Assembly (NCBI GenBank): GCA_017744735.1
Contig: JAGIAR010000003.1
Coordinates: forward strand, 290,452 to 354,451
Direction of reading: 5' to 3'
Origin: Novosphingobium sp.
Lineage (GTDB): Bacteria > Pseudomonadota > Alphaproteobacteria > Sphingomonadales > Sphingomonadaceae
Length of the DNA stretch: 64,000 bases
The position numbers were made by a program, and so were the translations under genes. Below the pieces are notes generated by a model, which searched no databases, was not told where the DNA came from, and worked only from the letters and a program-made list of their open reading frames with translations. Position 1 is the first letter of the stretch. Each line of letters starts with the position of its first letter. Positions 34,384 to 43,229 of the stretch are shown here, one piece after another.

Positions 34384-36803
34384 ACCTCAAGGAATACCGC
34401 GACCGCTCCGAGCGGCTCGCCGACCATCTGCCCTGGGCGGCGCTGGTCGCGCCCGGTGTCGTGCTCAACAAGGACGGCAGCTTCCTGCGCGTACTCGCCT
34501 TCCGCGGCCCCGATCTCGAATCCGCGACCGAGGCCGAGCTCGTCTCTGCCTGCGCGCGGGCGAACAATGCGCTGAAACGGTTCGGCAGCGGATGGGCGTT
34601 GTTCTTCGAGGCCGAGCGGCGCGAGGCGCTGGGCTATCCCGACAGCGCGTTTCCCGACGCCGCCAGCTCGCTGGTAGACCGCGAGCGCCGTGCCGGCTTC
34701 GAAGCCGAGGGCGCGCATTTCGAGAGCCGCTATCATTTGACGCTGACCTGGCTGCCGCACCCCGACGCCACCGATCGTGCGGGGCGGTCGCTGGTCGAAC
34801 GACCCGGCGACGACAAGGAGCGTGACTGGCGCGGGGCGCTGGCGAGCTTCGTCGCCGAGACGGACCGGATGCTTGATTTGCTCGGCGGGTTCATGCCCGA
34901 GGTGCGCGTGCTCGACGATGACGAGCTGCTGACCTTCCTGCACTCGGCGGTCTCCGATCGCCGGCATCCGGTCGCCGCCCCCTACACGCCGATGTATCTC
35001 GACGGCATCCTCGCCGACACGCCGCTCGTCGGCGGCCTCGAACCGATGCTGGGCGAGCTGCATATCCGCACGCTCACGGTGCTGGGCTTTCCCAGCCTCA
35101 GCCGGCCCGGGATCCTCGACGCGCTTAATCACCAGGATTTCGGCTACCGCTGGGTCACGCGCTTCATCGCGCTCGACAAGACGTTGGCGACCAAAACGCT
35201 GACCTCGCTGCGCCGCCAGTGGTTCAACAAGCGCAAGTCGGTCACGGCATTGCTACGCGAAGTACTCTACAACAGTCCCGCGCAGTTGCTCGACAGCGAC
35301 GCCGACAACAAGGTGGTCGACGCCGATCTCGCGCTCCAGGCCCTGGGCGGCGATCATGTCGCGTTCGGCTATCTGACCACCACGATCACACTCGCCGATC
35401 GCAGCCGTGCGGCAGTCGAGGAGAAGGTCCGCGCCATCGAGCGGATCGTCAACGGCCTTGGCTTCACGGCCAAGCGTGAAGGCATCAACGCGGTCGAAGC
35501 ATGGCTTTCCTCGCTGCCGGGCCATGTCTATGCCAACGTCCGCCAGCCACTGGTCCATACGCTCAACCTCGCGCACCTGATGCCGCTGTCCTCGGTCTGG
35601 GTGGGTCCGGCTCGCAACGCACATCTCGATGGACCGCCCTTACTGATCGCCAAGACTGCCGGCTCGACTCCGTTCCGGCTCTCGACCCACGTCGGCGACG
35701 TGGGCCATATGATGGTGGTTGGCCCGACCGGCGCGGGTAAGTCGGTGCTGCTCAGCCTGGTCGCGCTCCAGTTCCGGCGCTATCCGGACGCCCAGATATA
35801 TATCTTCGACAAGGGCAATTCGGCACGCGCCGCGGTTTTGGCGATGGGCGGCGCGCATCATGCGCTCGGCTCTACCGAAGCGACCGGCGAGACGCTTGCC
35901 TTTCAGCCGCTGGCGAATATCGGCGACCCGGCGGAGCGCAGCTGGGCGGCCGACTGGATCGCCGCGCTGCTTGCCAGCGAGAACGTCCCCGTCACCCCCG
36001 ACATCAAGGATGCGATCTGGACCGCACTCGGGAGCCTGGCCTCGGCACCCGTTGGAGAGCGGACGATGACCGGCCTTGCCCTGCTGCTTCAATCGAACGC
36101 GCTCAGAACCGCACTTCTACCCTATACGCTCGAAGGCCCCCACGGCCGGTTGCTGGATGCGGCCGAACAACATCTCGAACTCGCGAATGTCCAGTGCTTC
36201 GAGACCGAGACACTCATGGGCATGGGCAACGCGGTCGCCCCGGTCCTGACCTATCTGTTCCACCGGCTCGAAGAGCGGTTCGACGGGCGTCCGACGCTGC
36301 TGATGCTTGATGAGGCCTGGATCTTCCTCGACCACCCACTGTTCGCCGCGCGCATCCGCGAATGGCTCAAGGTTCTGCGCAAGAAGAATGTCGCGGTGCT
36401 GTTCGCCACGCAGAGCCTCGCGGATATCGCCGGCTCGGCGATCGCACCGGCCATCATCGAGAGCTGTCCGCAGCGTATCCTACTGCCCAACGACCGTGCA
36501 CTCGAACCGCAGGGTCGTGATGCCTATGCGCGGTTCGGTCTCAACGAGCGGCAGATCGAACTGATCGCACGATCGACGCCCAAGCGACATTACTACCTTC
36601 AGTCCGCTCGCGGCAATCGCCTGTTCGAGTTGGGTTTGGGTCCGATAGCGCTGACATTGTGCGGTTCATCCGACACCACGGCGCAGGCGCGGATCGACTC
36701 CATTCTCGCCGATGAGGGCAGGGACTTCTTCCTGCAGGCGCTCATGCGCGATGCGGGTTTGGACTGGGCGAGCGAAATCGCCCGGACCTTTGCCGGAGCA
36801 TAG
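34377..36803 (+). CDS. trbE: Conjugal transfer ATPase TrbE (VirB4 family)
   Basis: Protein of 808 aa: N-terminal VirB4/CagE domain (MLNLKEYRDRSERLADHLPW opening), Walker A GPTGAGKSV (about 450), Walker B LLMLDEAWIFLD (about 645). It powers pilus assembly and transfer. The ATG at 34377 lies inside trbD; a longer frame starting at 33981 crosses trbC/trbD and is not real. Its C-terminus looks intact. In trb operons trbJ normally follows directly, but here the next plus-strand trb gene is 18 kb away. Confidence 0.95.
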   Translation: MLNLKEYRDRSERLADHLPWAALVAPGVVLNKDGSFLRVLAFRGPDLESATEAELVSACARANNALKRFGSGWALFFEAERREALGYPDSAFPDAASSLVDRERRAGFEAEGAHFESRYHLTLTWLPHPDATDRAGRSLVERPGDDKERDWRGALASFVAETDRMLDLLGGFMPEVRVLDDDELLTFLHSAVSDRRHPVAAPYTPMYLDGILADTPLVGGLEPMLGELHIRTLTVLGFPSLSRPGILDALNHQDFGYRWVTRFIALDKTLATKTLTSLRRQWFNKRKSVTALLREVLYNSPAQLLDSDADNKVVDADLALQALGGDHVAFGYLTTTITLADRSRAAVEEKVRAIERIVNGLGFTAKREGINAVEAWLSSLPGHVYANVRQPLVHTLNLAHLMPLSSVWVGPARNAHLDGPPLLIAKTAGSTPFRLSTHVGDVGHMMVVGPTGAGKSVLLSLVALQFRRYPDAQIYIFDKGNSARAAVLAMGGAHHALGSTEATGETLAFQPLANIGDPAERSWAADWIAALLASENVPVTPDIKDAIWTALGSLASAPVGERTMTGLALLLQSNALRTALLPYTLEGPHGRLLDAAEQHLELANVQCFETETLMGMGNAVAPVLTYLFHRLEERFDGRPTLLMLDEAWIFLDHPLFAARIREWLKVLRKKNVAVLFATQSLADIAGSAIAPAIIESCPQRILLPNDRALEPQGRDAYARFGLNERQIELIARSTPKRHYYLQSARGNRLFELGLGPIALTLCGSSDTTAQARIDSILADEGRDFFLQALMRDAGLDWASEIARTFAGA

Positions 36804-37160
36804 CTTTCGGCAAGCCGCTGCAGGCAGGAGCTGGCCGACCTCCAAGCACCGAAGTCTCTGTCGCCGCACCCTGGATGACGGTCAGCATTCGCTCGATCTA
36901 TTCTGCAACAGACTTTCGGCGTTCGATCCAATTCCTTTCAGCCTATTTGTATTCGGTGAATGGCGGAATTTGGGCCGTCTTCTGCCTGTCTAGTTCTAGG
37001 CACAGAAATTCGGGAAGCTGACATTCGGGCGCCCCAGCGACTTGGTCGGCAGCCGCCGACATTTCCGCCCTGCGTTGGGCCAGAAAAGCCCGCTGCTACC
37101 TGCAGCTCCTTCATCAGGCCAAACCGGCTCTCCGGCGACCTCGGGGAGCCGGAATTAGTG
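36804..37160. other. Left boundary region of the accessory island
   Basis: No gene is supported in these 357 bases. It joins trbE to the integrase gene, so the left junction of the inserted DNA should be here. The last 40 bases hold the integrase terminator hairpin. I looked for a direct repeat shared with the region before trbJ and found only short chance matches such as TGGATGAC. Confidence 0.5.
37124..37152 (-). terminator. Terminator-like hairpin after integrase gene
   Basis: CCGGCTCTCCG at 37124-37134 pairs with 37142-37152 (one G-T pair) around a 7-base loop. On the minus strand it begins 8 bases past the integrase stop and is followed by TTT, a plausible weak intrinsic terminator. Confidence 0.55.
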
Positions 37161-37793
37161 TCAAATTTCCGTCCGTTCGGACAATGTCAGGGCATCATCC
37201 ACGTCGACGCCTAGGTAGCGGACCGTGTTCTCAATGTTCGTATGACCCAGCAGAATCTGGACCGCCCGAAGATTGCCTGTGGCTTTGTAGATCAGTGCTG
37301 CCTTGGTCCGTCGCATCGAGTGCGTGCCATACTCCCGCTTGTCGAGGCCAATCGTTGAAACCCACTCGTCAACAAGACGAGCATACTGCCGCGTGCTCAA
37401 ATGGCCGAGATAATCGATCCTGCTTGGGAATACGAAGTCGCGGATAGTTCCGCCGCGCCGATCAAGCCATGCCTTCAGGCTCTTGCGTGCCTCCGACATG
37501 ATCTCGAATTGCACCGGCCTGCCAGTCTTTTGCTGAATGACGGTCGCGCGATCCCGAAATGATCCCGCGCTCATCAGGTCGCCGATTCTGATCTTTACCA
37601 GATCGCAGCCACGCAATTTGCTGTCGATGGCGAGATCGAACAGGGCCCGGTCCCTCAGGCGCCTGTGTTCGTCGAGATAGAAACGGATCGCCCAGATATC
37701 GCGAGGCTTCAGCGGGCGCTTCGGCCCAACATTTTTCCCTGCATTCCAGGGGCTCCGATCATGAATGGCGGGGTCGAGGTCTGAATGTCCCAT
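37161..37793 (-). CDS. Tyrosine-type site-specific recombinase/integrase
   Basis: Protein of 210 aa comprising the catalytic domain of a tyrosine recombinase. The catalytic set is visible: R61 (KLRGCDL), K89 (QQKTGRP), H158 and R161 (THSMRRTKA), H184 (LLGHTNIENT) and Y193 (VRYLGV). It lacks the large N-terminal arm-binding domain of phage integrases. It lies immediately after trbE on the opposite strand and points back at it, at the left end of the accessory island, so it is the best candidate for having inserted the island. Small stand-alone recombinases of this type are also found as solo genes in proteobacteria. Confidence 0.88.
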   Translation of the reverse strand: MGHSDLDPAIHDRSPWNAGKNVGPKRPLKPRDIWAIRFYLDEHRRLRDRALFDLAIDSKLRGCDLVKIRIGDLMSAGSFRDRATVIQQKTGRPVQFEIMSEARKSLKAWLDRRGGTIRDFVFPSRIDYLGHLSTRQYARLVDEWVSTIGLDKREYGTHSMRRTKAALIYKATGNLRAVQILLGHTNIENTVRYLGVDVDDALTLSERTEI

Positions 37794-37908
37794 GATAGTT
37801 CTCCGATGGCCGGAATGGCCAGCGCGGGTATAGGATACATGCCTCGCGCCCTTCGACGCCTGTCGCGCGACACTTGACGATCTCGCGGCGCTACGCTACA
37901 TCCGAACC

Positions 37909-38199
37909 ATGGAAATAGAGAGCATCAGGCACAAAGGCCTGCGCCGCTTCTTTGAGACGGGCAACGCCAAAAGCCTCGTTGGAGATGCGGGGCGGCTGCG
38001 CAAGATGCTCGCTTTCATCGACGCTGCGGAAAGCTTCGAGGAACTGTTAGTGCCTCCGAACTTCGGATTGCATGAGCTGACGGGCGATCGGAAGGGGAGT
38101 TGGTCGATGACGGTTACGAGAAACTGGCGGATGACCTTCGGTTTGAATGATGAAGGCGCGCTAATCGATATGGATCTGGAGGATTATCATGGCGCTTAA
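37909..38199 (+). CDS. higB: HigB-type toxin (RelE/ParE superfamily)
   Basis: Protein of 96 aa with the HigB pattern: IRHKGLRRFFETGN at the N-terminus, FGLHELTGDRKGSWSMTVTRNWRMTFGL in the centre-to-end beta sheet, and an ending DLEDYHGA. Toxins of this family cut mRNA at the ribosome. The gene precedes its antitoxin and overlaps it by 11 bp, the usual reversed order of higBA. It may stabilise the inserted island. Confidence 0.9.
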   Translation: MEIESIRHKGLRRFFETGNAKSLVGDAGRLRKMLAFIDAAESFEELLVPPNFGLHELTGDRKGSWSMTVTRNWRMTFGLNDEGALIDMDLEDYHGA

Positions 38200-38491
38200 G
38201 ATGCACCCGTCGCTCGCGGTCCACGTGGGAAACTGGCTGAAGACAGAAATCGTGGAGCCTGCACAAGTCAGCGTGACGGCTTTGGCCGGGCATTTTGGCG
38301 TATCGAGGCAGGCGTTGAGCACCTTGCTGAACGGCAATGCGAATCTGTCTGCTGATATGGCTATTCGGTTTGAGAAGGCTTTCGGCATCAAGGCCGACAC
38401 TCTGTTGCGAATGCAGACGACTTATGAGCTGGCGCGAGCCCGCGAGCATGAGCAGGACATAAAGGTTCAAAAATTCGCCAGAGCAGCCTGA
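38189..38491 (+). CDS. higA: HigA-type antitoxin
   Basis: Protein of 100 aa with an XRE-like helix-turn-helix (VTALAGHFGVSRQALSTLLNG, with LSADMAIRFEKAFG after it), the HigA family layout. It binds HigB and represses the pair's promoter. It overlaps the higB end. A copy of the dispersed intergenic repeat starts three bases after its stop. Confidence 0.9.
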   Translation: MALKMHPSLAVHVGNWLKTEIVEPAQVSVTALAGHFGVSRQALSTLLNGNANLSADMAIRFEKAFGIKADTLLRMQTTYELARAREHEQDIKVQKFARAA

Positions 38492-38493
38492 AC

Positions 38494-38514
38494 CGCCAAC
38501 ATAACGGTCGTTCG
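38494..38514 (+). repeat. Dispersed intergenic repeat, copy A (core only)
   Basis: The 21 bases beginning CGCCAACATA and ending GTCGTTCG match the first 21 bases of the copy at 45857 at 19 positions. The rest of the longer element is not conserved here. Confidence 0.5.
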
Positions 38515-38576
38515 TAGGGCCAAAATGGCTCCCAGAGAGCCGCCATTCGTTAATCAAGCTGTGCCTCACCCTTGCT

Positions 38577-38675
38577 TTGGGCGACGCGATGAACCTTGGT
38601 TGGAAGCTCGCCGCGACCGTCCGGAGCAACGCGTCGGACGGCCTGCTGGACAGCTACCCGACGGAAACCCGTCCG
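38577..38675 (+). pseudogene. Fragment of an FAD-dependent monooxygenase
   Basis: About 33 codons read GDAMNLGWKLAATVR then DGLLDSYPTETRPA, the well-known region of aromatic-ring (PheA/TfdB/MhpA-like) FAD monooxygenases near the second FAD motif. Neither the preceding nor the following sequence continues the family, so this is a scar of a lost gene, cut at the end of the LuxR-type gene on the opposite strand. Confidence 0.6.
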
Positions 38676-38682
38676 GCGCCGC

Positions 38683-39819
38683 CTACCTCAATGCCCCCAT
38701 CAGGGCCGCAAAGGCTAGCTGGCTGCGTACGTTGGCTTTGGCGTAGATATTTCGCACGTGCACGCGGACGGTGCCGACCGTCACTCCCAATGCCTGGGCG
38801 GCCTCAGTTGGGGAGCGACCGGCCAGAAGCCAACGGGCGACGGCCTCCTCGGCTGAAGTAAAGTCAAACGTAGCCGCGCCCAATCTGGCCAGCTTCGCGG
38901 CCGCGCGGGCGGCGTCCAATTCGCGAGCGACCACGAGGACAACAGGCGACCCCCAGAGATCACAGGCTATACCCGGAACGGGAATGACCTCCAGCACCAA
39001 GGGTCGCTCGCCATAGACGTCATAGAGCACAACCGGAGATGCCGCGACGGTCCTAAAAACGTTGCAGCCGTTTGCAATGGCCTCGGAGAGGTGCCTTTGC
39101 CCATTTCGCATTCGGGCATTCAAACAACCCCTCATTCCGGTGAGACGGTCTCCGGCGGACAGCAAGGCTTCGCCTCCCCGCGTCGATGCCAGGACCTTTC
39201 TGTCAGCGCTGCAGATGAAAACGTTCTGGGATATCTGATCGAATGTTGTGGCGAGACTTTCCAATGTACGCCGCTGCAGAACCTCCTGAGTTATCACCGC
39301 GCGGCGGACGCGAGCGGCGAGGGACGCGAAGAGGCGTTTCCCCTCAGCATTCAGGCCACCTTGGGCAGCGCCGCGGGTGACACTGAGATTGACCGTTATT
39401 TCGGGAGAGCGCGCTACGGGCGACAGGCAGACGTAAGGATAGTCCCAGCGACGCAAGAAATCGCCATAGGCAGGATACTTCAAGCTGTCGCCTTCCGTAT
39501 CGAAGCTGGCTTCATCGTGCACCGCAAGAAGCTTTGAAGCCAGACTGGCGCGGCGACGGGAACTGACTCGAATATCGACGGCACCGGCTTCGACGAGATC
39601 AGCCCAGTCGTCGGCTTCGGTTGTCCAATTGAGAGGAACCTGACAATCGGGCGAACCGCGCCCGGCCTTGCCGATCCCGATCAACTGCGCGACGCGTGAT
39701 CCCATCAGATCACGCAACTGCGCCAGGGCAGTCGGCCAGGTTTCAAGCCCAAGTCCGGCGGCGTCGATAGCTTCGAACGAGTCATTCAAACGGCCGGACA
39801 GGCTGTGAGACTTCGACAC
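38683..39819 (-). CDS. LuxR-type HTH transcription regulator
   Basis: Protein of 378 aa starting at GTG 39819, chosen because AGGAGGG lies five bases upstream. The C-terminal 60 residues are a LuxR-type helix-turn-helix (FTSAEEAVARWLLAGRSPTEA, then LGVTVGTVRVHVRNIYAK). The first 300 residues contain no autoinducer-binding domain that I recognise; a middle stretch (FDQISQNVFICSADRKVLAS) recalls a PAS sensor. It is divergent from the small three-gene envelope operon at 39963, a plausible target. Confidence 0.8.
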   Translation of the reverse strand: MSKSHSLSGRLNDSFEAIDAAGLGLETWPTALAQLRDLMGSRVAQLIGIGKAGRGSPDCQVPLNWTTEADDWADLVEAGAVDIRVSSRRRASLASKLLAVHDEASFDTEGDSLKYPAYGDFLRRWDYPYVCLSPVARSPEITVNLSVTRGAAQGGLNAEGKRLFASLAARVRRAVITQEVLQRRTLESLATTFDQISQNVFICSADRKVLASTRGGEALLSAGDRLTGMRGCLNARMRNGQRHLSEAIANGCNVFRTVAASPVVLYDVYGERPLVLEVIPVPGIACDLWGSPVVLVVARELDAARAAAKLARLGAATFDFTSAEEAVARWLLAGRSPTEAAQALGVTVGTVRVHVRNIYAKANVRSQLAFAALMGALR

Positions 39820-39962
39820 CGCGCCCTCCTTTTCTTGCAGCCTACATCTCGATCTACCCAATCTTGCATATGACATCGGCGGCCAAGCTGTCGATATTTT
39901 CGCCTCGCATCGTGAGAGTGCCGGATTGCCCGGACATTGTACGCAGCAGCGAGGAGGTCGGC

Positions 39963-40283
39963 ATGGAACATCCCCTTTTTCCCCGGAAGCTCGATCCGGC
40001 CACGGTACGTGGAGAGTTCAAGCGAGCGGGATCAAGCGATCCCGATGTTCTCGCTGCTGTCCGATCACACCTGCTCGAGACTTCCGGCACCGCGAAGAAG
40101 GGCGGCTTGTTTTTCATTATCCTCGGGATCGTGCTCGGACTGACTGTGGTCTTGCTTCCCGCGACATTTATCATGGTTCCAATCGGCCTTTACATACGCT
40201 CGCGGGCCAACGCGAACGTCGGGGTGGTCGATGCCGTTTTCGAAGAATGGCAGCAGAAGATTGAACGGGAGCGGCAGGCATGA
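39963..40283 (+). CDS. Small membrane protein of unknown function
   Basis: Protein of 106 aa from the ATG at 39963, selected by GAGGAGG six bases upstream. The N-terminal half is polar (FPRKLDPATVRGEFKRAGSSD); two closely spaced hydrophobic stretches cover about 50-82 (GGLFFIILGIVLGLTVVLL, IMVPIGLYI), then a charged tail. I do not recognise the family. It overlaps the next gene by 4 bp. Confidence 0.7.
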   Translation: MEHPLFPRKLDPATVRGEFKRAGSSDPDVLAAVRSHLLETSGTAKKGGLFFIILGIVLGLTVVLLPATFIMVPIGLYIRSRANANVGVVDAVFEEWQQKIERERQA

Positions 40284-41140
40284 ACAAAGCGTCATGGTTT
40301 ACTGCCGCAGCGGTCCTTGCAGTCAGCGCCGGGCCTGCGGCAGCGCAATCGGTCAGCGAGCGCGTAGGCGACTGGACGGTCGCGAAAATCGCTGTGTCCG
40401 AAGGCGGCAACGTCTGTTCCGCGCTGCGCCTCTATGGCGGCGGCTATGGGCTGGAAGTCATTGAGGCCCGGGGTTTGCCGGGACAGCTGATCCTCCGGCT
40501 TGAAAGTCCGCAGATCAACTATCGCCCTGGCTCACAGGGCGACGACATCGACGGCGGCGAACATCTCGAGATTGTGATTGGCAAAACCATAGGGCAGGAA
40601 GGCTCGGAAGCGATCGTGCGCCAAGGACCGCGCGGACTCGGCTTCGTTGCCACACTGAGAGACACGAACGACCCGCTTTCGGTGATCAGTAACCTGCGGA
40701 GCGGTCAAGCGATCCGCGCCTATACTGCGCTTCCCGACGGCAGCAAGGACAAGACGATTGGTATTTACAGCCTAGCAGGCTCCCGCACGGCGCTCGATGC
40801 TCTTGCCCGCTGCGTTGACGGCGGGGTTGCGGCCGCGCGGTCCACATCGGCCCCTGCGCCAGCGCCTTCCCACATTCCGGGTGGTCAAAACGGTTCTGCG
40901 GCCGAAGGCCTGCCTGTGCCCTTTGGCAGATATACCGCCGACGGCAATTGCGCGAACGCCCATCTGATGTTGACGCCCAACTATTGGGGCGACGACGCGG
41001 ACGGCGAAGGCTGGGTCATCGGCCCGTTCCGTAACCTCGGCAGCAATCGCTGGGCGCTTAGTCCCGCCCTCACCATTGTCGTCACCGGCCCTCGCAGCTT
41101 CACGATCAAGGGGCGCGCCATGACATGGTGCGCGCCATGA
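40280..41140 (+). CDS. Exported protein of unknown function
   Basis: Protein of 286 aa with a signal peptide cleaved near AAA-Q (residue 22). The mature part has a beta-rich first half (VGDWTVAKIAVSEGGNVCSAL), an Ala/Pro linker around 190-210, then a second small domain (YTADGNCANAHLMLTPNYWGDD to AMTWCAP). Four cysteines in the two halves could form disulfides. ATGA overlap with the preceding gene and a 37-bp gap to the lipoprotein gene suggest an operon of three envelope proteins. Confidence 0.75.
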   Translation: MNKASWFTAAAVLAVSAGPAAAQSVSERVGDWTVAKIAVSEGGNVCSALRLYGGGYGLEVIEARGLPGQLILRLESPQINYRPGSQGDDIDGGEHLEIVIGKTIGQEGSEAIVRQGPRGLGFVATLRDTNDPLSVISNLRSGQAIRAYTALPDGSKDKTIGIYSLAGSRTALDALARCVDGGVAAARSTSAPAPAPSHIPGGQNGSAAEGLPVPFGRYTADGNCANAHLMLTPNYWGDDADGEGWVIGPFRNLGSNRWALSPALTIVVTGPRSFTIKGRAMTWCAP

Positions 41141-41177
41141 CGGCGTGCCGCTGTTCCAGGCAAAATGGAGAAAGAGC

Positions 41178-41720
41178 GTGAAAGTCAGTCGATCCATTAT
41201 GAGCGCTGCCTTTGCCATCGTCGCGTTCGCACCGGCAGGCTGTTCTCAGCCGGCGGAGCAGAACGACGTAGTAGCCGAAGGCAGCAGCCCGGCTATCGCG
41301 CCAGAGGATGCCGCGATGGAGAACGCCGCGATCGGGCATCCCGCCGCCGCGGCTACCCCGACGCCTACGCCCACGCCGTCTCCGATGGACGATACCGCCC
41401 CGATCGGCCCGCTCGGTATCGCGCGCGGCTATTATGTGGACGTATCCGTTCCCTGCGCCAGAGCCACGGACGTATTCTTTTACGATGGCGCCCGTGCGGG
41501 CGTGACTGACTACCCTGGTAAGGGGAGCGTTCCGGGGCTTGACCTTGAACCTGTCGGCAAGGTCACGCGCGAAGAGGGAGGCGGATTGTTTATCGAAGCG
41601 CTTGCGATGGAGGTCCACAAACTTCCGAGTGGCCGCATAAGGTTGACCATTCAAGATGACGGTCCGCCGATGAGGCGATGTGCGACGGACGAGATTCCTG
41701 CCAGGTTCCGGGTCCGATGA
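41178..41720 (+). CDS. Putative lipoprotein
   Basis: Protein of 180 aa starting at GTG 41178, with GGAG upstream. The N-terminus is a lipoprotein signal: a basic start, hydrophobic core (AAFAIVAFA) and PAGC, giving a lipidated Cys near residue 22. A Thr-Pro repeat (TPTPTPTPSP) about 60-70 forms a linker to a C-terminal domain with two further cysteines (VPCARA, RRCATD). No family recognised. Third gene of the envelope operon. Confidence 0.7.
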   Translation: MKVSRSIMSAAFAIVAFAPAGCSQPAEQNDVVAEGSSPAIAPEDAAMENAAIGHPAAAATPTPTPTPSPMDDTAPIGPLGIARGYYVDVSVPCARATDVFFYDGARAGVTDYPGKGSVPGLDLEPVGKVTREEGGGLFIEALAMEVHKLPSGRIRLTIQDDGPPMRRCATDEIPARFRVR

Positions 41721-42031
41721 GGTCGGGAAGGAATGCCAAAATCGTATGTCCCTTGATGGACGAACGGTGAACTGCAATGCCGCTGCTGTTCTACGCCCCC
41801 CGCGCTCGACATCGCTTACCCAGGTCCGGTGGGTGCGGTACCGTATCGACCGGGCTGCATGGATCGCCCGGCCCGGTCATCCGTGAATGCCATGGTGATT
41901 GGTCGGAGGGCTTTTGATGGCTGGTGAAGTCGAAAGCTTCGTTGTTCATTTAGCGTAGCCGCTGCTAGTCGTGCGCACCCGCTGGGTGAGCCGCAGGTCT
42001 TGTCTTTGCAACGGCATCCACGCCCGTAATG
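41721..42031. other. Gene-poor stretch between lipoprotein and lepB
   Basis: No established gene. It contains one tiny reading frame with an ideal ribosome site (GGAGG at 41915-41919, ATG at 41927, 13 codons then TAG at 41966-41968), which could be a leader peptide or the stump of a lost gene. Nothing else is supported; no terminator hairpin was identified. Confidence 0.45.
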
Positions 42032-42871
42032 CTAAGGGGCGCGTTGCGGGTGAAGGGATGCGCCGGCGCGGCCGCCACGAAACATCGAAAACCACGTCAG
42101 CGGGTCCCAGGTTGCGCTCCCATTGAGGGAGAACGTCAAGAATTCCGCTCTTCCACCGATGCTCTCAATCGGTACAGGGCCGCCAAGTCCACTCCGTTCG
42201 GTCGGAACGCGACTGTCAGCACTGTTGTCACGATTGTCTCCCATCAGGAAAACATGGCCGGCAGGAATGCGCACCGGGCCGTAAAAGTCGCTCTCGCGCT
42301 CGCCCTGGTCAACGATCGTGTAGGTACGGCCATTCGGCAGCGTCTCGCGCTTTACCGGCAGCACGCAAACCTGACTTCCATCTGGATTGTGTTCAAGTGC
42401 GCCCGGGAACTGGGCCGAGTTGCAGGGCGCGTTAGCGTCGACCGGCAGCCGCATCGGCTTAAGCCATTCCTGCTTTACCGCCTTGCCGTTGAGGATAACG
42501 ATGCCATCCCGGACTTCCAAGAGGTCTCCGGGCAGACCGATGACGCGCTTTATCAGGTCCTCACCGCGTCTGCCCGCGTCCGGAGGGGTCACAATCACAA
42601 TATCGCCGCGCGCTGGCATCTGTCCGAGGAGCCGCCCACGCATAAATGGAAGCAGGTGCAGGACCGGGGAGGTGTAGGACCATCCATAGGGCCATTTGCT
42701 TACCACCAGTCGGTCTCCGGCCAGTAAAGCAGGCATCATGGATTCCGAAGGGATATAAAAACACTTGGCGACGAATGTCTGGAACGCACCTACCAGGAGT
42801 GCAAGGACAAGCATACCGCGGAGTTCGTTGAGCCAGCGGCGGCGGCGAGACGGGGTGGGAAATTCGGCCAT
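42032..42871 (-). CDS. lepB: Signal peptidase I
   Basis: Protein of 279 aa with all signal peptidase I boxes: a membrane anchor (about 18-34), box B PSESMMPALL with catalytic Ser44, box D KRVIGLPGD with catalytic Lys108, and box E GDNRDNSADSR. It cuts Sec/Tat signal peptides at the inner membrane. Its position in the accessory island suggests an extra, possibly dedicated copy (conjugative elements often carry a TraF-type signal peptidase to mature the pilin). It follows the EF-hand gene by 91 bp on the same strand. Confidence 0.92.
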   Translation of the reverse strand: MAEFPTPSRRRRWLNELRGMLVLALLVGAFQTFVAKCFYIPSESMMPALLAGDRLVVSKWPYGWSYTSPVLHLLPFMRGRLLGQMPARGDIVIVTPPDAGRRGEDLIKRVIGLPGDLLEVRDGIVILNGKAVKQEWLKPMRLPVDANAPCNSAQFPGALEHNPDGSQVCVLPVKRETLPNGRTYTIVDQGERESDFYGPVRIPAGHVFLMGDNRDNSADSRVPTERSGLGGPVPIESIGGRAEFLTFSLNGSATWDPLTWFSMFRGGRAGASLHPQRAP

Positions 42872-42962
42872 GCCCCGCCAAACCGGATCGGGCGGCAGTA
42901 AGCGAGCGAAGCCTTGTCCGGACAGAGCCTAAATGTTGTCCGGACAGCTAGTCGCGTTCCCC

Positions 42963-43229
42963 TCAGCGGGCGCGGAACTCACTATAGCTGAGTACGCCAT
43001 CTTGATTGCGATCCAGCCGATCGAACGCAGCATGACTGGTCTGCTCTGCATGTGCCAGAGCGGGCGCAGCGGCTCCGGCGCCAAGAACGATGCCGGCCGC
43101 GATAGCACCGATGGTATGCCAGTGCTTTCTGCGCCTTACAGTTCTCTTTCCGGAGCCTGCAGCGCTGGCTTCGATCAGGCCCCTGATCGCTGCACTCGCG
43201 GAAACTTCATTCTCCTGGCAGCGGCGCAT
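42963..43229 (-). CDS. EF-hand protein with upstream RHH-like coding sequence
   Basis: From the first ATG (43229) the product is 88 aa: basic N-terminus, membrane helix (about 38-60, IGAIAAGIVLGAGAAAPAL) and one EF-hand loop near the C-terminus (DRNQDGVLSYSEF), which should bind calcium outside the membrane. Coding-like sequence continues in frame 25 codons upstream to a GTC at 43304 and reads SYKREPKKSETIEIRLSHD, resembling a ribbon-helix-helix segment. GGAGG stands 7 bases before that GTC, but no ATG, GTG or TTG lies in frame there. Either initiation is non-standard, the start codon is mutated, or only the short form is made. Confidence 0.6.
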   Translation of the reverse strand: MRRCQENEVSASAAIRGLIEASAAGSGKRTVRRRKHWHTIGAIAAGIVLGAGAAAPALAHAEQTSHAAFDRLDRNQDGVLSYSEFRAR

